A stretch of 64,000 bases of DNA from Pontederia crassipes (Eukaryota; Streptophyta; Magnoliopsida; Commelinales; Pontederiaceae): positions 52,782,203-52,846,202 of the forward strand of contig CM060187.1 in the NCBI GenBank assembly GCA_030549335.1, given 5' to 3'. A program made the translations under genes and the position numbers. Each line of letters starts with the position of its first letter. The first letter of the stretch is position 1. The notes beneath the pieces were generated by a model, which saw only the letters and a program-made list of their open reading frames with translations, was not told where the DNA came from and made no database searches. Below, piece after piece: positions 31,875 to 43,185 of this stretch.

Positions 31875-34800
31875 AAATTCTTTCTTGGAACTGTCGGGGG
31901 GCACTTCGCAGTCGAGTCCGCGACCGCCTCGCCAATCAAATCAGGGAGCACAAGCCAGATTTACTTGTTTTGCAGGAAACACATACGGATGTTGAATCCT
32001 CGCTCACTGTTATCCGCCGCCTTGGTAAGAATTGGAATCACTTAACTGCCCCAGGTACCTCCGCCTCTGGTGGCATTATTTTAGCATGGCCAACTTCAAA
32101 TGCTATTAAGGTATCGCAAATTACTACTTCTTCTCAACTGTTGCATGCTGTTATAACTGTGGACTCATTTACTTTTCTTCTTACTTGTGTGTATGCTAGT
32201 ACTTCTCCAGCTATTAGAATGCGATTATGGCAAGAATTAGCTAAATTTAATACCTTAGATTTCCCTTGGGCGCTAATTGGGGATTTTAACTCTTCCTTGT
32301 ATCCCTCTGATAAGAAAGGGGGTCGACCTTTTATGCTCACTAGATTCATCCAATATTTTAGGCATCTTATGGACATTCAAGGGTTAATTGACACACCTAT
32401 AACTGGAGTTCAATTCACGTGGTGTAATAATAGGAGGGGACTTGCCAGAATCTGGTATAAATTAGATAGGCTTCTCATTAACTCACATTGGAACCTCAAA
32501 TTCCCAGCTTTAGCTCTTTACTCTCTACCTCGTTGTTCATCTGATCATAATCCTATCCTCTTTAACTCTAATTCTAGAACCAGAAAACCTCGACAGTTTA
32601 AATATGAGGCCTTTTGTAATGAATACCCTGAAGCTAGGCAGATTGTTACTGACATTTGGAATAGAAGAAATCCTCACTCGTCCATTCATAAATCCCTAAA
32701 TGAGGTGAAGAATAAGACTTTAATTTGGAACAAGCATCAACTTGGTAACCTTGAATCCAAGGCCCTTGACCTTAAGAATCAGATCACTTCCTTGGAATTA
32801 AAAGATGAATCTATTGGACTTAATGATCAGGAACATAATAAATTGAGATCCCTCTATCAACATCATGCTGTCATCCTAAGACAAATCATTCTTAAATGAT
32901 GGTCAAAATCTAGAGAGAGATGGTTTAAAGATGGAGACAAGAACACCAAATTTTTTTCATCTAAGTACAATGATCAGATACAAGAACAATCTCATCCAAT
33001 CTATTGAGACTGACTCTGGTAACAGGCTTCAAAATGACAATGATATCATGAATGCTTTTATTGACCACTATAGTAATCTCTGAAAATGCAATACTGATCC
33101 TCAAATACCTATATCATTATGGCCTTCTCTTCCTACCTTGGATACTACCTGGTATGACCATCTTTCTGCACCAATTACTGATGAGGAAATCCTAAATGGT
33201 CTTTGGTCTTTGGCCCCTAGAAAGGCCCCGGGGCCGGATGGTTTCACTTTGAAATTCTACAAGTCAAATTGGGACACCATTGGACCAGACATATCTTCTG
33301 AAATAAAGAAATTCTTCAATACCAATGTATTACCTAGAGAATGGTCTCTCACATCACTGATTTTCATTCCTAAAAAGCCTAATCCCACCAAAGTTACTGA
33401 TTTCAGGCCAATTGCATTATGTAACATTATTTATAGAGTCATATCCAAAATTCTTGCCCTCAGACTAAAGCCTATTCTTGATAACATTATCAATAGATGT
33501 CAATCTGCTTTCTTGCCTGGTAGATCAATCCATGATAATATATTACTTAGTCAAGAGATTGCCCATTCAATGAACTATGGAAGGAGGAAAACTATGATCA
33601 TTAAGGCTGATATGCATAAAGCTTTTGATAGAGTCAGTTGGCATGCAATCAGAATCACCCTTACCTGCATGAAATTCCTGCCAATTTTTATTGATTGGAT
33701 TATGGCTTGTGTTACTTCTCCTTCCTTTTCTTGTCACATCAATGGTACACATCCCCCTATTTTAGAAGCTATTATGGGATCAGACAGGGTGACCCCCTCT
33801 CACCCTATCTCTTTATCACAGTCACTCAAGTATTAACTACCCTGATGAATAATGCGGTACTCAACTCTGAGCTAATTCCCTTCTCCTTAAACAACTTCTC
33901 ATTAAGTCATATGTTATATGCAGATGATCTTCTGATTACAGTTGCTGCTAACATTAAAAATTGCAAATGCCTGAAAAACATTCTCACACTATACTACAAT
34001 CTCACAAATCAAAAGATAAATCCCATAAAATCTGAAGTTTACTTGTCGAGATCCCTAAACAATAAAAGAAAGCAAAACATTATTACCAACCTTGGTATTG
34101 TGCATGGGCATCTCCCATTTAATTATCTTGGTGCTTTAATATCCAACAAGTACATTACAATTTCTCAGCAACATGCTCTTCTTGATAAAACTGTCTCTCG
34201 TATCAATGGCTGGAAGGCTAATGTATTGAACATGGCTGGTTTTAATCAACTCTGTTATTAGCACTATTCCTAATTATGTTATGGGGCAATGTACATTGCT
34301 GATTGCCTTCTTATGACCCTTGAGAAACAAGCTAGAACTTTTTTGTGGAATAATAATAGGAATAGCAATGGTCATCATTTAGTTGCCTGGAATACAATTC
34401 AGAAATCACGGCAAGAGGAAGGTCTGGGGATTAGGAAATTACAATATGTCAAAAGTGCTTTGTTAGCCAAACGTGTCCTTAGTCTTCTGAACAATGACAA
34501 CAACCCTTGGGTCCATCTGATCAATGCTAAATATCAACACACTCATCCTTGGATTTCTCTTAACATCACTCAATCTGCCTCTTGGTGTTGGAAGCTCATT
34601 CTTAAAGTTAAACAAGAAATTAAGTTTGGCCTTAGGGTGCACATTGGTAATGGATGCTCCACAAGTATTATTCATGATCCTTGGCTTTTCTGTCTACCTC
34701 TAAATTCAATGCCAACATATATTAATATGGACATGTCGTTGGATACAATGAAGGTGAGTGACTTCATCTTAGATATTGGACAATGGAACATACATCTTCT

Positions 34801-35973
34801 AACACTAGCTTTTGGCTCTCTCTTAGTGGCTTCTATTTTAAATATCTTTCTTTCACCAATAGCCAATGATGATGAGTGGTTTTGGGTACACGACCCCCTT
34901 GGCAAGGCTTCTGCCAAATCAGTCTATCACTCTATATGCTGCCAGCACTCCCCTCCTCAGTCTGGACGGCCCATTTGGAACCTCATATGGAAGCTCAAAA
35001 TTACTCATAAGGTTAAAATTTTTCTTTGGAAGTTTCTTCATGGTAGACTTCCCACGCTTGCTTGGCTTGCAACTTTCAACCCAAATCAAAGCTCGGCCTG
35101 TTCCATTTGTGGTATTCATTCTGAAACAATCCAACACCTCTTGTTTGATCGCACTGATGCTAGAAATTTTTGGATGTTGTACATTCCAAGTGGAACTATA
35201 ATTTCCAATTCTTTAACTCTTGGCATTGTGGGGACTGACTTCATGAGGGTTCGACCCTTGATGACAGCTCCAGAAAAACCTTGTTATCTCTTATCGCCTT
35301 TTCTCTTTGGGCATTATGGAAAAGACGAAATGAGTCCCATTTTGGTTCCAGACGGGCAACCACTGAGGCAATTTGGACACGTGTTCAGGCCTGATATTCA
35401 GAGCATGATACTTACCATAATTCTGAGGCCTATAATCACACACGCACACCTCTTATTCCCCTGGACATCCCCTCTGTCCAATGGGAGCCCCCGCCATATT
35501 CCTGGATCAAGATTAATTCCGATGGCTCGCTTTGTCGTCGGACATTGACTACTGGTGCGGGATTTATCATCCGAGACACTAACGCCAATTTCCTTTCTGT
35601 AGGCATATCCAACTATCACCACACGACTGTTCTGCAGGCTGAGGCTTTTGCTGCTCTTCTGGGTTTACGGGATTCTTGGAGACACGACTTTCGGCGGGTC
35701 GTCCTTGAATATGATTCCTCGATGCTCATTGATGTTATCAACGGAATTGTGGGCACACCATGTCGTATTTGGACGATCATGAAGGAGATTCATCACTTAT
35801 TGGCACTTTTTGACAGCACAAAATGTATACATTGCCCTAGAACTTATAATCGTGCCGCTGATCATCTTGCAAAACTAGCTAGAGATACTCCTCATGATAT
35901 TTTTTGGAATGCAAATTCTTCGCGGGATCTGCATACGTTATTGTACAATGACCGTTATGGTCTTTTAACTTAA
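31871..35973 (+). pseudogene. LINE ORF2: endonuclease, reverse transcriptase, RNase H (degenerate)
   Basis: Begins at an ATG overlapping the ORF1 stop by ATGA. Endonuclease (31871 to about 32570) keeps SWNCRG, LVLQETHTD, LIGDFNS and the SDHNPI motif. A TGA stands at 32897-32899. The reverse transcriptase covers about 33180-34260: [49 protein letters not shown] and the catalytic YADD at 33917-33928. The zinc-binding RT domain lies about 34860-35170 and RNase H about 35500-35930 (INSDGS, EYDSS, RAADHLAKLA). Besides the stop, frame changes occur near 32950-33000, 33770, 34245, 34310 and between about 35200 and 35545. The YADD and RNase H acidic residues survive, but no continuous product can be made. 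Confidence 0.9.
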
Positions 35974-35994
35974 TATAATCAAATTCTCATAAAA

Positions 35995-36007
35995 AAAAGC
36001 GTTGCAT
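35995..36007. repeat. Right target-site duplication of the LINE
   Basis: Second copy of AAAAGCGTTGCAT, directly after the poly-A end of the element. See 29768-29780. Confidence 0.85.
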
Positions 36008-37240
36008 GCGTTCCGCAATTTCCTGGGCCGTTCGTTCAAATGGGAGGTGCTCCGAGATTTGTGCATGCGGGGAAGGGGGTGAAGAGGGAGAGGGGCAGTG
36101 ACGACGACGCCGTACGCAGCGGCTGTTCTCGATTGGCCGTGACGGGAAGTTTGCAGGCTCCCACAACAACCGCAGCGAGTAACACGACACAGGAACCGGG
36201 GGGGAGGACTTGTGGGCAGGGACGGAAGAGAGAGAGAGGGGTGAAATGGGAGGAGAGAGGAGAGAGGAGAGAGAGTGGGATTGTATGTGTGTGTTGTGCA
36301 AGTATGGGGGACAGCGCGTCTACAGTTCTGGGCGTCCAAGCACACGCATAAAGAGATGTGGAAGGAAGAGCGGAGGAGAGAGAAAGGAGGAGGAGGGGAG
36401 AGAGAAAGGGGGCAGGGGGAGTGAGGGAGAGAGCGCGGCGACGGGAAGGTGGCTGGCTCGGGCTGGCGTTTCCTGAGTACCGTACGAGGCAGACAGCTGT
36501 CCTCCGCTAATTCCCAGCTCATCTCACTCTCTCTCTCCTCCGGCAGGCCCTCGCAACTCCTCGCCCCCACACCGGACATTATTAATTTAAATTAAATCTA
36601 ATGCTACTAGTTATATTATTCGCATTGTATTTTATTATTACCATCGGATCCCCCTACTCCTCGAAAAAGGCAAAACAAAAAACAATATATTTGTGTGAAC
36701 TGCGAAGTGAAATATCATTATTCATATATCAATAAATAATTGGATTTGGCTAAAACCCCATACAAAATATATATTATACAATTACCTCTAATTATGCTCC
36801 AGTGGAAGTTACTAGCATTTTAGTTGGATTTAGTAGTTCAAGTCCTAACATTATATTCTTTTCATGTTTTACAAACATATTTGCAAGATATAAAATTAAA
36901 TAGAAAATTTAAAAAAAGAGGCAAATGAAATAATAATAATAATAATAGTAAAAAGGACGTCGTGGGTCTTCGTGGCATCGCGTCGCAGTGTGGACCACGA
37001 CGAGGTGGGGAAGGGGGGCGACAGGAGCCCTGCGCACGAGCTCTGATTGGTTGGAATATGTGGGGTCCACCTACGTGGGTCCCGCGTCCGCATAGCAAAC
37101 TTTTCTCATTCTTTAACGCGCGCGGGGGGCGTCGGCGTACGAATTCTTTCCGCCTTCCGGAGGAGGAGGAGAGAGGGGACTCGGCCAGTGGAGTCGCTGT
37201 GCGGGCGTCCGCATATTAGGTTCCGGAATGGTCCCGGGGG
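36008..37240. other. GC- and GA-rich region without recognised gene
   Basis: Unusual for this window: long GA/GGA-rich tracts at about 36225-36290 and 36360-36430, GC-rich DNA around 36955-37235, and paired GTGGGGTCCACC and GTGGGTCCCGCG motifs near 37060-37090. Open frames here are by-products of low complexity and show no domain. It may be a promoter or CpG-rich regulatory island cut from its gene by rearrangement, or the 5' end of a noncoding transcript. Confidence 0.4.
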
Positions 37241-37256
37241 AAAAATATATAATAGG
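37241..37256 (+). promoter_or_regulatory. Candidate TATA box with GA-rich leader
   Basis: AAAAATATATAATAGG is followed by a (GA)n-rich stretch, which looks like a plant core promoter plus 5' UTR. No coding region follows on the plus strand within 5 kb. Confidence 0.35.
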
Positions 37257-39565
37257 ACGGAGGAGGAGAGAAAAAAAAAGTACAGAAAGAGAGAGAGGAG
37301 AGAGAGAGAGAGAGGTTGAGGTGGTGGATTTGCCAACTGGAGGTCTTTGTTTTTATTTGAGCGTGAGATCTGTGTGGAGTTGTTGTTGTTATTATTATTA
37401 TTTGGATTATAATATTATTAATTTTTTTTCATGTGCTACTTGTTAATAATGAAATCAATAAAAAGTTGCAATTAATTTGTCATTAAACAATAGATAGAAT
37501 TAGCGGCTTGATCGGTGTCGAGCCGTAAGATCATCAAATTCGAGCCATTTAGTTTATTTTTATGTCAAGTTTGCACATTTTCGATCGCTTTTTTTTTAAT
37601 ATTAGGGTGACAAAAAAAAGAGAACAATAAAGGATAAATTTTGCATGAAAATACAAAAAAGAATTAGTACGTGACATATTAATTTCGTTCAAATTTCAAA
37701 AATTAATCTTCACTTAATGATGTAACACAATCAACTCTAGCTCACTTAAGAATCAACGGAGCGTTTCTCTAGAAGTGGAATAATCACGTTAATAGTTGCA
37801 TTGATAATTATCTTCGTTTTAAAGTGAGTATTAATAGTCTTTGTTGATTATCATATAATATTATATTAAATTACTTTAGACCACCACATTATTTCGTTCA
37901 TTTATGATAGGTAATGATGTCGGGCAATTCATATTGCCTATGAAATGATAATGCAGATTGTCCATGAAAAAGTAGACAATACACATTATCATTTGGATTG
38001 CAATTTTTTCAATTTTACTTTCCGCATTTGTCCTTTATAATTTTATTTAAATAAATTCTAAAACACATTAAATAAATGATAATAATAATTAAATAAATTA
38101 TAAAAATTAATCATACAAGTATTATAATTATTATGACTATATTATTATCATATTTTAAAAATATATTAATTATTTTATAAATTAAATTTTATGGGGAGAA
38201 TACATATATTTGTGATTTAATTTTACGAAGTTAAAAATAATTTATATATCTAAACATAATTCTTTTGATGAAGGATATATTGGTAAAAATTATATATTAA
38301 CTCATAAATCTATATTTTTTTATAACTAATATGGATTGACAGATAGATTACTTGTACATATTAAATAAGGTAATGTACATTGCTAATAATTTAACAAGTG
38401 ATAATTTTTTTAAAAGATAATCTACATTACTAGGTAACGTTGAATCAGTGAACCCACCCTAAGATCATATCTTAATCTCGAATATTGAAATGTAACTCGG
38501 CATAAAAAAATAATGCATAAAAAGATTTAAGATCTATTTTCTTTGGACATTAAAAAAACAAAATGTGGATGCACTTTGATTGGTTGTCCCTTCGTACATG
38601 GCAAAATGAAATAAGCACAAAACAAAAGCAGCTTGTGACAGATCTCAAGCTATTTTGTAGTGTGGGATTGGTTTCCGAAATCATCACAAACATGGAATAA
38701 AAACAAATGTGCCATATGCCCTTGCATCCTTAAGTATGTTTATTGAGTTAAATGCTGAATTCCAATGTGGATATATAATTAGTATGGTTGGTTATAATTA
38801 TGGCATTTAGTTTACTTTTTTTCACTATAATACGCTAGAAATTGATTATATGGTATCACTTATCTAAAAAAAATATTCTTTTAATTGAAATAAAGGCAAT
38901 ACAAAACATACTTTAAGTAGGGATTATATTGTTGGATTATTAATTTCCTTTCGATTGAGCATGTTAATCATATTTCCTGCAAATTCCCAAAAATACTATT
39001 TCTAAAAAAAATCTCACAAAATCCATTTTTTCACTAATTGAACATTGAATTATTTAACTGGCCATTAATTTTTGCTAATAGAACAGTTAAATGATTCCTT
39101 CCAAAAGGTACCTACAATGAGTTTATACTGTTGGCATTAACCAACAATAATTTTTTAAATTTTTTTCTAAAATGGAAATTATTCATCAATAATGTCAAAA
39201 CAATAATGTTTGCAAGTGGAGCATATCTTTAACATGTGCACCAATTGCAAGTTGTGCAATTAGCACACAATTCAACAAGAAACAAAGTTGATGCACAAAA
39301 AAAAAGGGCCTCTCCAAATATTCATTCCCATGCACATCCAAAAGCCATGTCCCTTTAAGAAAATTCAAATTCAAAGCAGTTTGTGGCAACCTTTATATCT
39401 TGTTGATGTAACATGACAAAATCTCATTAAGATATGAAAACAACATAGATATAGCAGCAGCCAGTGGGTGCTACAAACAAGAACCCTCTTAATGTGGATG
39501 GCTCAAGTGGTACATCCTCCTCATCACACAACCTCTCCATCATCATAGACAAAGTAGTAGTTTCT

Positions 39566-39568
<3 letters not shown>

Positions 39569-39603
<35 letters not shown>
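39569..39603. repeat. (AT)n microsatellite
   Basis: About 17 AT units without interruption. Confidence 0.95.
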
Positions 39604-39606
<3 letters not shown>

Positions 39607-39814
39607 CAGCACTTAATACATAGTGTCTGCACAATTTTCTTTAAAAAAAGAGAGTTGAGATAGGGGAACTTTGAGCCCAAACATGCACTTGTGCAAGCTC
39701 CAATCTCAAACTTCAATATTATATCACAATCATTTGTATTCTTAGCACAAATTGCTAGCCAGAATATGCCATAGACTTCCCCTTCCTAATTCAATTGATG
39801 GCTACCTACTTGGA

Positions 39815-39892
<78 letters not shown>
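39815..39892. repeat. Compound (TC)n-(TATC)n-(TA)n microsatellite
   Basis: A TC run grades through TATC units into about 24 TA units, a typical plant compound SSR. Confidence 0.95.
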
Positions 39893-39894
<2 letters not shown>

Positions 39895-41913
39895 GATACT
39901 AAAATTTGATGTTCTATATATGTCATCAGTTGTGCAAATTAATTAACCTTAAGTGGAACACAACCATTTTATTATAATATGTAATTTACTAGAATAAGAT
40001 TACGATATAAAAAGACAATATGACAGTAGATTAAGAGATCTCGATATTCATAATTCTCTCTTCGATTCTATAATAGATATGACAAGGACTTGATTTTTTT
40101 TTAAAAAAAAAAGAACTCTAAAGATGTAAAGTATCTAAAATTGATTTGTTCCCATTCAACCTAAAGATTTTGTATATACCCAAAGAATAGCACAACAGTA
40201 GACCGAGAAAAGTTGAGCATGTGTTTTTGACCATTTGCACGAAAGGAAGAAAGAGGAAAGAGAAAAGGAAAGAAAGCTAATAATTGGTAAGCAACCAAAA
40301 CAAAGGGGAAATAAGAAAAAGGAGAGAGAGAGAGAGAGAGAGAGGAGGAGGAGGGAGGGGGCCAAATGTTGTGGCACGAATAAATGTGAAGGCGGGGTGG
40401 TAGAAGTCGCCTTCAAAGTATCTATGCGGTGTAGGGTGCGCGGAGTGATGCGTCCATAAGTCCAAAGCGTTTGATGCAAAGAAATGATGCGTGTGTTGTG
40501 TGTGTGTGGTGCATGAAATGTGATGCATCCTAAAAAACACATCTCCTTGTAGGGGGGTGTCATTGTCTTGTGTTCCAAAGCCACACATAAACCTCGCATC
40601 CCCATTTATTTGAAGAAAAAAAAAATTGGGAGCACACCACCATTTTGAGCCCCCACCCCCCTTTGACCCACAAGGGCCACAACACCTCAATCATATGATT
40701 GCAACAATTCACGTGATTGCAATGTTTCCAATCCCCCACCAAGTTAAATAAAAAAAAAGTCCTATACATTATATAAAGAAAAAAAATAAGAAAATGAATA
40801 TGATATGTGCATATGCATTGACATGAGTCAATTTAAGTTATCAAGATTAGTGAGAGACTCGGATCATCCAACTTTTATCATGCATCGGACGGTCCAAATC
40901 GCAACATATAGCATGACCATACAAGTCACTCAAGTCATATAGTCAATACACATACATAAAAAAAATCTTTTTAAGCAAGACGCATATGAAGAAATATCTT
41001 TTTTAGCCATGTGTATATTTGCAGATTGCTTTAAAAAGTCCACTTGAATCCCCGTATAACATACACACATATATATGACATGCCTTTATACAAATAAAAA
41101 TGGTATTTGTTTTTGTAGCATACACAACATTTACAGAATACAAATAGTACGATTGATATTTGATTCATTTAACTGTTAATTGGTTTACTGACTAATAAAA
41201 ATCCATGATGGAGAACTTAATATCAACTTTAATTACCATTTTTGGAAAAGAAAAGGAGGATTAGAAAAGACAATGCACACTTCTTTGCTCAAAGGCAGCA
41301 CCTTTTGAGATTCTTTGAATATTCTCTCACACAATACGCCAAAATCGTTTGATAATTATTTAAGCAAAAGAATCGATTCCTAGCTGAGTTGAATTGGCTA
41401 TCTCATAGGTGATCAAATAGTTCGAAAGATTAATGTTTGTTAGAATATATAGCAGACAGCAAAATGTAACCACTCAATAAAGCTGAATAACTATGAATTA
41501 ATTAAAAGATTAACACAATTGAATAGCGAAATTGTGTTATAGAATCGCCTAGTGTTAGTAGCTTCAAATTTGATTTTCAGAATTAACATTTTGACAAAAA
41601 TTTATTCATACCGTTCATGTTCGAACACCGAATTAATCGAGTGTTAGTAACTTAGGACATCGATGAGTCTCGATCGAAAAAAAGCTATGGACTAATTAAA
41701 AGGTCACATGTGTGACCACATTTTTTTTGTGCTGTCTCATGTCTACAGCCTCCTGCATTTAAAATTATTAGCCTTGGACTAATTTAAATTCTATAAAATA
41801 AAATGATAATAATTCATCCCCTAATTAAAATGAAGACTCCAAAATCTCACCTGGGAACCTTTTTTCTTTAATCGTGCGCAATCTGTGTTGGACAGCAGAC
41901 GGTGTCCGTTTTC

Positions 41914-41915
<2 letters not shown>

Positions 41916-41972
<57 letters not shown>
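41916..41972. repeat. (CT)n microsatellite, about 57 bp
   Basis: Pure CT repeat of about 28 units. Frames read through it are artefacts. Confidence 0.95.
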
Positions 41973-41976
<4 letters not shown>

Positions 41977-42543
41977 TGACATATATATTTTGCTTGGCGT
42001 GGGGCCATCCATCAAGATCTTGTGATAATTGTTGTTCATGGGGGAAAACTTTGTTAAATGTGGAGATGGTGGCTAGTGGCCGCGCACAGAGCTTTGAGCC
42101 CTGCCAGTTCAGCTCCAGACTGGACTGGAGCTTCTTTTTCCCTTTCTTTAGATTTCACTCTTTTGTTATCTCACTGGACATGAAGGGGGTAAACATACAG
42201 TGCAGTAAACCAGGAGGAAAAAAACAAATTGTACCTCTAGGCACATTTGCTTTATTATTATTATTTAATCTCCTGTTATCATAATTACTTGGGAAAATAT
42301 AGAAGATTCATAATAAAGTGGCTTGGGAAAACAAGATATTCAGATGCCCCCCGGCCATATCCGAACCTTGTCCAATATTGAGGTTAATACTTTATAGGCA
42401 GACAAGATTTTTCATGCCAAATATATGCCTGTCTGTCAAGTTCCATGAAAAATATATCATGACCTTTTTCTATGCAAGAAACACAATATTAGAAAGAGCA
42501 AGATATCGCCAGTAAAGATGAAATAATGGAAGCAGGCAGATTT

Positions 42544-42600
42544 ACAACAACAACAACAAAACCTTATCCCACTAGGTGAGGTCGGCTATTTAGATGCGAC
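42544..42600 (-). mobile_element. Au-type SINE fragment (copy 6)
   Basis: CAA repeat followed by AACCTTATCCCACTAGGTGAGGTCGGC, so only the 3' end. It is more diverged than the other copies. No clear target-site duplication. Confidence 0.75.
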
Positions 42601-43185
42601 AAATATTCATTAGATTAATTAAATATGAATGATGATGCACCAACAATTAGAAGTGGTTTGTTAAGATGGTTGTTCAGAGTTTGCATTTTATGCTCCCTCT
42701 TCACCAAAGATGCAATGAACAGATCGTTCCAGGTGACACCGATCTGATTGGCCTAGAGGTGTGCATGAGACAGTCATCAAATGGAATCAAGCAACTATCA
42801 GGTGGACTGCATTCTGGCAGGGCGAGATACATTTAAGATGTAGGCATTCAATAGAGAAATTATGATACCTGCAACCAATAATATTAAACTTCACAGGGAT
42901 TTCAGTCTGAAAACTTTTACAAGAGTAACAAAAGAACCTTAGCTCTCTAATGAACAAACCAGGCTTCAGAAAAACCACTATGCTACCTCTTTTCCCCTTT
43001 GCTTTTGACATATATCTAAGTTGGAATTACTATTAAATACCCAACAAAAATTGATCCTAATAGCTTATGTTCTGTCGGCATCGCCATTTTCAAGATGATG
43101 GATTACCGCAACCACAGCTAGATCAGCCAAGCCAATTGACTAGGGTAGGATAAAGATCTGATGATTAGAAAAGTGCACATATCTC
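42601..43185. other. 3' flank of the UBP24-like gene
   Basis: Probably contains the minus-strand 3' UTR of the deubiquitinase gene. Nothing else recognised. Confidence 0.45.

Larger units (their letters stand above)
29781..35994 (+). mobile_element. L1-type LINE, nearly full length, inactive
   Basis: About 6.2 kb element with two overlapping ORFs: a gag-like ORF1 with a zinc knuckle, and ORF2 with endonuclease, reverse transcriptase, zinc-binding RT domain and RNase H. It ends in a short A-run and is flanked by target-site duplications. This is the layout of plant L1 elements with an added RNase H. The left edge is only 3 bp before the ORF1 ATG, so the 5' UTR is almost absent, which suggests slight 5' truncation. 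One stop in ORF1 and several stops or frameshifts in ORF2 make it non-autonomous now. Confidence 0.95.
37447..42543. other. Long AT-rich intergenic region
   Basis: No gene, tRNA or known miRNA hairpin recognised. Contains the microsatellites listed separately, GA-rich sequence at 40235-40360, and a short perfect hairpin AGCTCCAG-6 nt-CTGGAGCT near 42110-42132. Some stretches (about 37740-38460) look like decayed MITEs, but I could not define terminal repeats. Confidence 0.55.

Noticed and set aside
35965-36579. Minus-strand open frame of about 200 codons after the LINE
   Set aside because: Pro/Ser/Leu-rich translation of GA/GGA tracts. No domain, and the frame crosses the LINE boundary.
41997-42025. 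Similarity to miR172 (CCATCAAGATCTTGTGA)
   Set aside because: Too many mismatches to the mature sequence and no pairing arm nearby.
42109-42132. Possible miRNA hairpin (AGCTCCAG...CTGGAGCT)
   Set aside because: The stem is only 8 bp, and neither arm matches a plant miRNA I know (checked in mind against miR156, 159, 164, 166, 172, 319, 396 and others).
41874-42284. Open frame of about 136 codons across the CT repeat
   Set aside because: It consists of a Leu-Ser run from the microsatellite and shows no protein-like features outside it.
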